Source of the DNA: JALYTZ01 sp036559125 | GTDB lineage: Bacteria > Vulcanimicrobiota > Vulcanimicrobiia > Vulcanimicrobiales > Vulcanimicrobiaceae | Length of the DNA stretch: 64,000 nt | Direction: 5' to 3' | Assembly (NCBI GenBank): GCA_036559125.1 | Contig: DATBTT010000079.1 | Span: forward strand, 1 to 64,000 | In this document: piece after piece, positions 57,376 to 64,000 of the stretch | How the letters are laid out: each line of letters starts with the position of its first letter | Position numbering within the stretch: position 1 is the first letter of the stretch | Translations under genes and position numbers: made by a program | Notes under the pieces: model-generated | Seen by the model: the letters and a program-made list of their open reading frames with translations, nothing else | Database searches by the model: none | What the model was told of the DNA's origin: nothing

Positions 57376-58361
57376 GCCAAAACCTCAACGCGCTCGAAAA
57401 ACGCGCGCGCACTGCGCTCCAGTCCTTCGATCATTTTACGCGAGAGCCGCCGGGTGTTGAGTCGCGGTCCGAAACGGCTTTCGACGATGGAACGCAGATG
57501 CGGGTGCGCCCGCCTTGGAACGGCGCATCCCGCCAGGGAAGGCCGTGGCCGAATCCAAAGCGATCTCAACGCCTCGGCGCGCTCGACGAGTTCCCAGGAC
57601 GATTCATCGAAGAACTCGCGAGCGCGCCGAAACGAATCGCGCTTGTACACGTGAATCCCGCGCGTCGCAAGAACGCGCGAGGGCATGAGCAACACACCGG
57701 ACAGGACGGTCTTTAAAGCAAAATCGTTCTCTAAAAAAGCCGCGCTCGAAAATCGCTTGCGCAAGCTTTCGGACGCGTTACGCAAGCGCTCTCGAAACAG
57801 TTCCGGAGGGACCGTCGACGAGTGGAACGCGAACGACCGTGGGCCGTGGACTACGCGCGCAAGTTTTAACGTTTCGATCGGCAGAAAGGTCTGATCGTAT
57901 GCTCCCAAACCACTCGTCATAAAGAACATCAGACCATGGTGCATCAGCCGGTCGAACCCATAGGCGCCGGCGAGCAGCAAACGCAACTCAGCAACCGCCG
58001 CCTCGTGCTGGTCGCACGAAAATGACCGGCTATCGTCGAGAATGACCGCGACGTCCACGTCGCTGAACCCGCACGTTTCGCCCGTAGCGACGCTGCCGTG
58101 GACCAGCACGTGCCGCACCGGCTCGAGCGCTCGCGCGTCGACGCGTAGGGCGGGTTCGGTCCCATCGTACCGATCGAGTTCCAACGCGCACCAGTCATTT
58201 GCGCGCGGAACCGCCCGTTCGCTTTGCGCGAGGGCGCGGCGGGGACGGCCTCCTAAGGCCAAATGCGATATGCGGAGATCTTTTCCGTTCACCCAGTAAT
58301 CGTAATAGTCTCCCATCGCGCTCATTGGCAATGCGCTGGGCACATGATAGGTACCAAGCAT
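57372..58361 (-). CDS. Nucleotidyltransferase-fold protein, family B, copy 2
   Basis: 329 residues. HVLVHGSVATGETCGFSDVDVAVILDD gives the full Gly-Ser / Asp-x-Asp nucleotidyltransferase motif, followed by GFDRLMHHGLMF and GAYDQTFLPIETLKLARVVHG as in copy 1. N-terminal YYDYWVNGKDLRIS corresponds to YDRWVNGRDMRSL in copy 1. First gene of the operon; an internal ATG at 58325 is an alternative start. No ribosome binding site stands out. It probably acts with A2, whose start overlaps its stop. Confidence 0.72.
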   Translation of the reverse strand: MLGTYHVPSALPMSAMGDYYDYWVNGKDLRISHLALGGRPRRALAQSERAVPRANDWCALELDRYDGTEPALRVDARALEPVRHVLVHGSVATGETCGFSDVDVAVILDDSRSFSCDQHEAAVAELRLLLAGAYGFDRLMHHGLMFFMTSGLGAYDQTFLPIETLKLARVVHGPRSFAFHSSTVPPELFRERLRNASESLRKRFSSAAFLENDFALKTVLSGVLLMPSRVLATRGIHVYKRDSFRRAREFFDESSWELVERAEALRSLWIRPRPSLAGCAVPRRAHPHLRSIVESRFGPRLNTRRLSRKMIEGLERSARAFFERVEVLA

Positions 58362-58429
58362 AGCAACTTAGGCGGCGATTGATATTCCCCCCAATGGACC
58401 GTTACCTTAGGCCCTGCGCACCCGTATGG

Positions 58430-58457
58430 GGAAGCGTGCGAGGGCTCGCGCGCTTCC
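58430..58457 (+). promoter_or_regulatory. Hairpin in the alcohol dehydrogenase leader
   Basis: Arms GGAAGCGTGCGAG and CTCGCGCGCTTCC (one G-T pair), very short loop, then TTT. It lies 42 bases before the dehydrogenase ATG. A weak TTGATA...TTACCT promoter may lie at 58379-58407. It may be leader structure or a weak attenuator. Confidence 0.35.
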
Positions 58458-58499
58458 TTTCGTAACCCTGGGCGCCGAAAACGGTTTTACGCCTTCGTT

Positions 58500-59540
58500 A
58501 TGAAAGCGACGGTCTATCACGGCACCGGTGACGTGCGCGTCGAAACGGTTGCCGACCCAGTCATCAAGGAACCGACCGACGCGATCGTTCGGGTGGTGCG
58601 CGCGGCGATTTGCGGATCGGACCTCTGGTTTTACCGCGGCGTCACACAATGGACTCCCGGCGATCGCACCGGCCACGAATTTCTTGGAATTGTCGAAGAA
58701 ACCGGCACGGAGGTTCGCGCGGTGCGCAAAGGCGACTACGTCATCGCGCCGTTCGTTTCGAGCGACGGCACCTGCGCGTACTGCCGCGCGGGTTTGCAAA
58801 CGTCGTGCGCGCACATGACCAACTGGGGCGACGATGCCAACGGCGGACAAGCCGAAGCGGTGCGGGTTCCGTACGCCGACGGCACGCTCGTGCAGATCGG
58901 CGACGAAGTCGCGCACGACGAGCGTCTCTTGACCGCGAGCACCGCGCTTACGGACGTGCTGCCAACCGGTCATCACGGCGTTGTGAGTGCCGGGACGCAA
59001 CGCGGTGGAACGGTCGTAATCGTGGGCGATGGTGCCGTCGGCCTTTGCGCCGTTTTGTCGGCCGCGAAACACGTCGGGGCCGCGCACGTCATCGCGGTCG
59101 GGCACAACCGAAGGCGATTGGAAATGGCGAAGCAGTTTGGAGCGACCCGCACGTTCGATTCTCACGACGAAACGGTCAAGGACGAGATACTCGAGCTCAC
59201 CAAGGGCGGATCGGCGAGCGTTGTCGAGGCGGTCGGCAATCAGGAGAGTATGAATCTGGCAGTCGAACTCGCTCGTCCGGGCGGCACCGTCGCATTCGTC
59301 GGCGTGCCCGCAAAAGTGGAAACGCTGCCCGTACGCACCCTCTTTCTTAATAACATTTCGTTGCGCGGCGCGCTCGCGCCGGCGCGCGCCTACATTCCGG
59401 AACTTCTCGAAAGCGTCATTGCCGGACGCATGGACCCCTCGCCGGTCTTCGATCTAGCGCTGCCCCTCGACCGCGTCGCGGAGGGATACGCGGCGATGGA
59501 CCGGCGCGAAGCGATCAAAGTGCTGCTCGACGTGCGGTGA
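58500..59540 (+). CDS. Zinc-dependent alcohol dehydrogenase (MDR superfamily)
   Basis: 346 residues. Catalytic zinc ligands in AAICGSDLWFYRG (Cys) and RTGHEFLGIVEE (His, Glu). The structural zinc loop SDGTCAYCRAGLQTSC has Asp where the first cysteine usually stands, as in many related enzymes. Rossmann motif VVIVGDGAVGLCAV binds NAD(P). Substrate unknown; threonine dehydrogenase-like. It overlaps the next gene (GTGA). Confidence 0.92.
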   Translation: MKATVYHGTGDVRVETVADPVIKEPTDAIVRVVRAAICGSDLWFYRGVTQWTPGDRTGHEFLGIVEETGTEVRAVRKGDYVIAPFVSSDGTCAYCRAGLQTSCAHMTNWGDDANGGQAEAVRVPYADGTLVQIGDEVAHDERLLTASTALTDVLPTGHHGVVSAGTQRGGTVVIVGDGAVGLCAVLSAAKHVGAAHVIAVGHNRRRLEMAKQFGATRTFDSHDETVKDEILELTKGGSASVVEAVGNQESMNLAVELARPGGTVAFVGVPAKVETLPVRTLFLNNISLRGALAPARAYIPELLESVIAGRMDPSPVFDLALPLDRVAEGYAAMDRREAIKVLLDVR

Positions 59541-60316
59541 TCGCGAAGCATCGTTTCGCGGGCGCCTATTCGCTCTACGGCGACCCGGCGAATCCGCCGC
59601 TGCTCTTCGTGCACGGTATTCGACTAGGCCGGGAGATTTGGGAACGCCACGCAAATGCGCTCCGCGATGCGTACTATGTGGCGACGTTGGACCTTCCAGG
59701 GCACGGCACGCTGGCGGACGTGCCGTTCGAAACGGATACGGTCGGCGCTTTGCTGTCGTACGTCATCGACGACGTCCTCAAGGCACCTCCGATCGTGATC
59801 GGCTACTCGCTCGGAGGCTACGTAGCGATGCAATTCGCACACGACGCGCCCGAGCGCACCGCGGCTATCGTGCTCGCGGACTGCACGCTTGATTTCAACG
59901 GGTGGCTACGATCGCCGTACGAGTGGGTAATGCGGACGACCGCGCGCATTCCGGCTGCGACGCTACGACGCATGATAACGTTTGCTTTCCGCTTGACGCT
60001 CCCGCGCGAAGTGGCCGAGGTGGTCGTGCCGCTACGGTTCAATCGCGCCGTCTTCGCCGACGTGCGCCGCGCGGGGTCCGGCGTAATCTCTAGCGAGCTA
60101 TTACGGGATTATGACAAGCCGGTGCTGATCGTAAACGGCGAATGGGACGTGCTGTTTCGCGGCGACGAACGCAAATTCGCCCGGCGAGCGCATGCCGACG
60201 TCGAAGTAATCGGCCGCACCGACCATGTTGCGCCGTTGCGCAAACCCGACGAGTTTACGAAAATCGTCCGCCGCTTCGCCCAACGCGTGTTCCGTCCTTC
60301 GACAAGCTCAGGATGA
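59537..60316 (+). CDS. Alpha/beta hydrolase with C-terminus encoded by a dispersed repeat
   Basis: 259 residues, GTG start in the GTGA overlap with the dehydrogenase. LLFVHGIRLGREIW (oxyanion), GYSLGGYVAM (nucleophile), NGEWDVLF (acid) and RTDHVAPLRKP (histidine) are all present. Cytosolic, substrate unknown. Its last residues RPSTSSG and its stop codon come from the repeat copy at 60294-60316, so the original 3' end has been replaced or extended. Confidence 0.88.
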   Translation: MIAKHRFAGAYSLYGDPANPPLLFVHGIRLGREIWERHANALRDAYYVATLDLPGHGTLADVPFETDTVGALLSYVIDDVLKAPPIVIGYSLGGYVAMQFAHDAPERTAAIVLADCTLDFNGWLRSPYEWVMRTTARIPAATLRRMITFAFRLTLPREVAEVVVPLRFNRAVFADVRRAGSGVISSELLRDYDKPVLIVNGEWDVLFRGDERKFARRAHADVEVIGRTDHVAPLRKPDEFTKIVRRFAQRVFRPSTSSG

Positions 60317-60424
60317 CAAAAAACCAAGCCGGGACGCCATCCCGTCACCCTGAGCCGGTCGAAGGGGTCGCCGTCACGCTGAGCCGGTCGAAGGGGTCGC
60401 CGTCACCCTGAGCCGGTCGAAGGG
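60294..60424. repeat. Dispersed repeat copies, three of them tandem with 29-base period
   Basis: One forward copy at 60294-60316. Then three reverse copies of CGTCACCCTGAGCCGGTCGA begin at 60343, 60372 and 60401, exactly 29 bases apart, with only a GTCGC-type spacer. They fill the gap between the hydrolase and the next convergent gene. Confidence 0.8.
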
Positions 60425-60434
60425 TCGGTTTGGG

Positions 60435-60779
60435 TTATTGTTTGCCCATCTTTTGATCGCGGCTGTTTAATAGAATGATCTTATCGGCGTGGCGGATGCC
60501 CAACGCTTCTTGATCGTAGATGATTCGCACGTATTGGCCGGCATGGACGTTCTTCATCTGGTACGTCGTCTTGCCGTCGTCCGAAAAGACCTGATCGAAC
60601 TTCGGCAAGAGTACGAAACTCAGCGTTTGGTGCGTTTTCGGATTGCGCACTTTGATGTTCGTGGTCGAGACGTGCGTGGTGATACCGTAGAAAGTCGATG
60701 CGGCCGACGCGACTTGCGGCCCCATGGCGGCGAGCACGAAGGCTACCGCGGGAATGATGATGGTACGAAGATTACGCAT
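60435..60779 (-). CDS. Small secreted hypothetical protein
   Basis: 114 residues with a clear signal peptide (IIIPAVAFVLAAMGPQVASA). The mature part (STFYGITTHVSTTNIKVRNPKTHQTLSFVLLPKFDQVF) is beta-rich and may be a small OB- or SH3-like domain. No cysteines in the mature part. No family recognised. Downstream of the S9 peptidase gene on the same strand, 29 bases away. Confidence 0.7.
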   Translation of the reverse strand: MRNLRTIIIPAVAFVLAAMGPQVASAASTFYGITTHVSTTNIKVRNPKTHQTLSFVLLPKFDQVFSDDGKTTYQMKNVHAGQYVRIIYDQEALGIRHADKIILLNSRDQKMGKQ

Positions 60780-60808
60780 GCCTACTTGATACCCGCCCCA
60801 GGCGCCTT

Positions 60809-62785
60809 TTAATACACCGTTGGGTGCAGGTACGCGTCAAACCAGTCCAACCAGCGACGGTATGCGTCCGCCAGGCGTACCGGTCCGCGCGGAAGATGGC
60901 CCGCCGTCGGATAGGCAAAGAAGCGCACCGGAACTCCCCGATCGCGCAGGGCGCGGTACAATTCGTACGACTCGACGACCGGCACCCGCACGTCGTAGAC
61001 GTTGCACAGGATCAGGGTTGGAGTCGAAATGTGACTCACGAACGACATGGGAGATTGGCTGCGCCAGAGAGCCAAGTTACCATCCACGTCGGGTGGCCCC
61101 CGAAAGGCTTGCCGGTCCGCGTCGACGTCGTCCGCAATCGCATAGTCGACGACCAAATCGTTGACGGCCGCGCCCGTCACCGCGGCTTTCCAGACATGAT
61201 GGTGCCCGATCAGCCACGCCGTTAATTGCCCCCCGTAGGACCAGCCGGAGACGCCGATGCGCGAGCGGTCTACGATGCCGAGCCGTTCGACCGCAGCAAT
61301 ACCCGCCATGACGTCTGAGCCTGGGCCCGCGCTCGCGTCGTCGTAAATCGCGCGTTCGTACGCGTTGCCGTTATTACTGGATCCGCGATAGTTTGGAGCA
61401 AAAACGACGTACCCGCGCGCTGCGGCAAGCTGATAGAACGCGTCGAATGCCGTTAGCGACGTTTCGGTGGGTCCGCCGTGAATGCGTATCGCAAGCGGAT
61501 AGCGCCTGCGCGCATCGTAGTGCGGAGGATAGGTCAAAACGCCGTACTCGGTAAAGCCGCCGTTTTGCCAGCGAATCTCCCGCATGCGTCCCAAGTCGAG
61601 CGCCGCGATCGCATCGTTGACGTGCGTCAGCCGTTCGGGCGCTTTGGCATGCGGGGCCAAGTAGTACACCTCGGACGGACGCCGTGCGGTCGCACCGGTG
61701 AAGACGACTCCGCCGTCGCGAGTAACGCACCCCGCCGATTCGATCGACGCAGCGGTTACGTCGCCTAGGGGGAGCGCGCGCGCGCTTCCTCGCAGCGGCT
61801 GGATCGCGAGGCCGACGCGCGTTCGATCAAAAATCCGCAGCAGCACGGAGCGGCCGTCCGGGGCCCAAGCGAACGACTCGACGTGCCGGTTCAACCCGCG
61901 GGTAAGATCGCGGACGTCACCGCTTGGCGTTACGACCGACAGCTCCGACTCGTTGCTCGGATCGCCCGAACGCGGATACAAGTAGGCTACGGCGGACCCA
62001 ACGCTAGCGTAGACGGCGTCGTGCTCTCCGGGCGTGGCGTGCGCGGGAGCGTCTCGCGCCCCAGTAACGACATCGACGCGCTCGATGTAGGCGCGGTCCT
62101 CGATCCCATAGGTCGCGCTTGGCGCGTGTTCGTACAGCACGTGCGAACCGTCGGGAGCCCATGAAAGCGCCGCGTCGGCTACACTCCACTTGCCCGACGT
62201 GACGCGGCGTTCGACGCCCGCGCGCGAAACGACCCAGACGTGCGCGGGCCGAGCCGGTTGCGTCGCCAGATACGCGTTATCGGTGACTTCGAATGCGTCT
62301 TCGAACGCGGCGATTCCGTGACGGATGGGCCGCGCATCGCGTCGCGTAAATGCAAACTCCTTCGCGTCGGGGCCCCACGCGGCATTGCGCACGTCGGCAC
62401 GCCCGTGCGTGATTCGCCGCTCCGAATCGAGATCGCTGACGAAGAGCTGATCGGTGCCGCTCGCCCGGTCGTTCGCGACAAATGCGAGAGTGCTGCCGTC
62501 GGGCGACCACATCACCTGCACGTAGGACGAATGCGGGAACGGCAAACGTCTATCCGTATGCGACGCCAGGGTGTAGACGTGCAACTCGTCGTTCGAAGCG
62601 TTGCGTTCCAAATCGGTTCGAGAAACGACGTACGCAATGCGCGACCCGTCGGGCGTTACGACGGCATCCGAAACGCCGGCCACCCGCGCCATCGCGTTCG
62701 GAGTAAAGCGTCCGCCGTGGCCGGTCGCACACACCGGTGTGCAGGCGAGCGCGACTACGATCGCAACGTGCGCGCGAAATGGCAC
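60809..62785 (-). CDS. Secreted S9 family prolyl oligopeptidase-like peptidase
   Basis: 658 residues, signal peptide ending VCATG. N-terminal beta-propeller of the TolB/DPP type (VVTPDGSRIAYVV, MWSPDGSTLAFV, SWAPDGSHVLYE; residues about 30-390). C-terminal alpha/beta hydrolase domain with Ser in GVSGWSYGGQLT, Asp in NVYDVRVP and His in PTAGHLPRG. It hydrolyses short peptides outside the cytosol. GTG start at 62785, 7 bases after the TonB receptor stop, so the two form an operon for peptide use. Confidence 0.9.
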   Translation of the reverse strand: MPFRAHVAIVVALACTPVCATGHGGRFTPNAMARVAGVSDAVVTPDGSRIAYVVSRTDLERNASNDELHVYTLASHTDRRLPFPHSSYVQVMWSPDGSTLAFVANDRASGTDQLFVSDLDSERRITHGRADVRNAAWGPDAKEFAFTRRDARPIRHGIAAFEDAFEVTDNAYLATQPARPAHVWVVSRAGVERRVTSGKWSVADAALSWAPDGSHVLYEHAPSATYGIEDRAYIERVDVVTGARDAPAHATPGEHDAVYASVGSAVAYLYPRSGDPSNESELSVVTPSGDVRDLTRGLNRHVESFAWAPDGRSVLLRIFDRTRVGLAIQPLRGSARALPLGDVTAASIESAGCVTRDGGVVFTGATARRPSEVYYLAPHAKAPERLTHVNDAIAALDLGRMREIRWQNGGFTEYGVLTYPPHYDARRRYPLAIRIHGGPTETSLTAFDAFYQLAAARGYVVFAPNYRGSSNNGNAYERAIYDDASAGPGSDVMAGIAAVERLGIVDRSRIGVSGWSYGGQLTAWLIGHHHVWKAAVTGAAVNDLVVDYAIADDVDADRQAFRGPPDVDGNLALWRSQSPMSFVSHISTPTLILCNVYDVRVPVVESYELYRALRDRGVPVRFFAYPTAGHLPRGPVRLADAYRRWLDWFDAYLHPTVY

Positions 62786-62792
62786 GCCGCGG

Positions 62793-64000
62793 CTACAACT
62801 TCACCTGCACTTGAAAGTAGAGCTGAAGCGGCAGCGGCAAATTACCGGAATTGGTATCACCATAGGCCGGCGTAAACGGCTGCGCGAAAAACGGGTTGAG
62901 CGGGACGCCGTTGGCGGCGGTGTCGTTGGGGCTCGCGCCGTTGTAGTAGTTGCTGATATAGAACTTGTTGTATCCGTAGCCGCAGATGCTGGCGTTGGGA
63001 GCATACTGCTTCGTCCACGGCGTACTCGATCCGCCGAAGCAACGATTCAGTAGATTCGCGACGGTCAGGTTCGCCGTTATCTTGGGCGAAAGCTCGTAAC
63101 TCATCTGGAGGCCGACGTTGAGTTGCCACGGTTGCCGGTACTGACCGAAACCGTCGAACTTGCCGATTGCCGGATTTGGAACGTACAGGTGTCCCGGACT
63201 GCTTCCGCTCGACCCGATGGCCGCCGAACCACACGATGTGTAATCGGCTGCGAGCGGATTCCCGTTCGGGATGCCGTCGTCACCCTGATTGGCCCGGCAC
63301 GTGCGCGGATCGAGGCCCTGCACGTCGGCCGGCGTGCCGTACGTCGCGCCCTGGTTGAGCGTGAAGGCCGGCGTGAGAGAGAACTTGTCGTGGCGGTAGT
63401 TCAGGATAACCGCGAACGTATTGGGAGATATGTACGGGTAATCGAGGCCGGTATCGTAGTAGCCGAACTTATCGAATAGCGGTTGCGGCGCCATGTTGTA
63501 ATACGGGTTTAAAATCGGCGAGTTATACGCGAAGCCGCTCGCGGGATCGACGTAGGGTTGGCACGACGGATCGGCGACCACCTGCGGCGCGGACGACGGC
63601 ACGTGCTTCTTCCTGATCGTATTTGCGTAACATTGCGCGCCGCCGCCCGCTTTGGTCAACGCGTTGAAGTTTTGGATGTCTTGATTGTAGGGATCGACCG
63701 GATTGATGCTCACGCCTTGGAAGTTGCGCCATTTCTCTTTGGAGTTCGTGTACGTGTACGAGAATATGCCCGCAAGGCCGTTGCGGTTGAAGTCGCCTTT
63801 GGTAAACTCGAGCTCGATGCCGCTGGTGCGCTCGGTCCCGGCATTGAACGACGGCGAAACGCCGAAGAGCGTCGGGATGTTCACCGTCTCGTACAGCTGA
63901 TCGGTGGCATACCGGAAGTACGGCGTCAGTTTCAGCGACATGTCCGTCCCTTTGAAATGCCGCTCGTACGAAAAGTCGACGTTGTTCGAAAACTGTGCGC
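62793..64000 (-). CDS. TonB-dependent receptor, C-terminal part (continues past the window)
   Basis: The reading frame is open to the window edge; 402 codons of the 3' end are visible and the 5' end lies beyond 64000. The sequence is a typical beta-barrel (NNVDFSYERHFKG, SGIELEFTKGDF, VILNYRHDKFSLTPAFTLNQG, NLTVANLLNRCFGG) and ends in LPLQLYFQVQVKL, the aromatic C-terminal strand recognised by the Bam machinery. Several cysteines lie in loops. It imports a large nutrient, possibly peptides, given the S9 peptidase encoded next to it. An internal ATG at 63941 is not the start. Confidence 0.88.
   Translation of the reverse strand, partial: AQFSNNVDFSYERHFKGTDMSLKLTPYFRYATDQLYETVNIPTLFGVSPSFNAGTERTSGIELEFTKGDFNRNGLAGIFSYTYTNSKEKWRNFQGVSINPVDPYNQDIQNFNALTKAGGGAQCYANTIRKKHVPSSAPQVVADPSCQPYVDPASGFAYNSPILNPYYNMAPQPLFDKFGYYDTGLDYPYISPNTFAVILNYRHDKFSLTPAFTLNQGATYGTPADVQGLDPRTCRANQGDDGIPNGNPLAADYTSCGSAAIGSSGSSPGHLYVPNPAIGKFDGFGQYRQPWQLNVGLQMSYELSPKITANLTVANLLNRCFGGSSTPWTKQYAPNASICGYGYNKFYISNYYNGASPNDTAANGVPLNPFFAQPFTPAYGDTNSGNLPLPLQLYFQVQVKL

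Noticed and set aside
53562..58361. MNT-HEPN toxin-antitoxin pairs
   Set aside because: Both members of each pair carry a nucleotidyltransferase motif and are 300-340 residues, far larger than MNT antitoxins; no HEPN RxxxxH motif was seen.
60343..60424. CRISPR-like array (three repeats, 29-base period)
   Set aside because: The 'spacers' are only about five bases and nearly identical, and no cas gene is near. It is a tandem run of the dispersed repeat.

Overview
The window is about 64 kb of GC-rich (roughly 60%), densely packed bacterial chromosome. TonB-dependent receptors, a lipid-anchored phosphate-binding protein and secreted peptidases point to a diderm (outer-membrane) chemoheterotroph. 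No rRNA or tRNA gene was seen, so taxonomy is inference only. The gene mix (GH125 mannosidase, tricorn-type protease, YqzL-like peptide ahead of pheS, GTG starts with GTGA/ATGA stop-start overlaps) would fit a poorly cultured lineage such as Eremiobacterota (WPS-2). That name is a guess, not a demonstration.

Layout: 0-5.5 kb, a GGDEF cyclase head-to-head with a TPR/ATP-grasp protein that overlaps a PLP decarboxylase, then a TPR protein and a secreted hydrolase. 5.5-11.8 kb (minus), MeaB-type GTPase, the two subunits of a B12-dependent acyl-CoA mutase with an isobutyryl-type active site, then gltX and glmU, mostly joined by overlapping stop/start codons. 11.9-23 kb, GH125 mannosidase, uppS, tricorn protease, the glyoxylate shunt (aceA-aceB) and a TonB receptor. 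23-30 kb, PstS, an operon of two paralogous hydrolases around tag, ornithine aminotransferase, an M61 peptidase and a GNAT protein.

30-41 kb is an information-processing block: infC (apparent AUA start)-rpmI-rplT, two DUF4142 genes, a class C beta-lactamase-like hydrolase, NUDIX, a TrmH/SpoU methyltransferase, a YqzL-like microprotein, pheS-pheT and cvpA. 41-47 kb holds a class V aminotransferase, an aldo/keto reductase, a cysteine-dioxygenase-like protein, and an hsp20-lon operon behind a CIRCE-like operator.

47-58.4 kb is the most unusual part. A 1.48 kb-codon secreted LamG protein has long Pro-Thr linkers and is coupled to a DUF4126 protein. Upstream lies a compact minus-strand operon: two copies of a two-gene module of nucleotidyltransferase-fold proteins (B then A), with a family 2 glycosyltransferase between the copies and a Wzx-like flippase at the end. 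I know of no named system with this layout; a role in making and modifying a surface glycan is inferred. The last 6 kb carry an alcohol dehydrogenase, a hydrolase, a small secreted protein, an S9 peptidase and the 3' part of a second TonB receptor. Short 'CCCTTCGAC.GGCTCAGGG' repeats are scattered between genes, and two places hold short tandem arrays of them.
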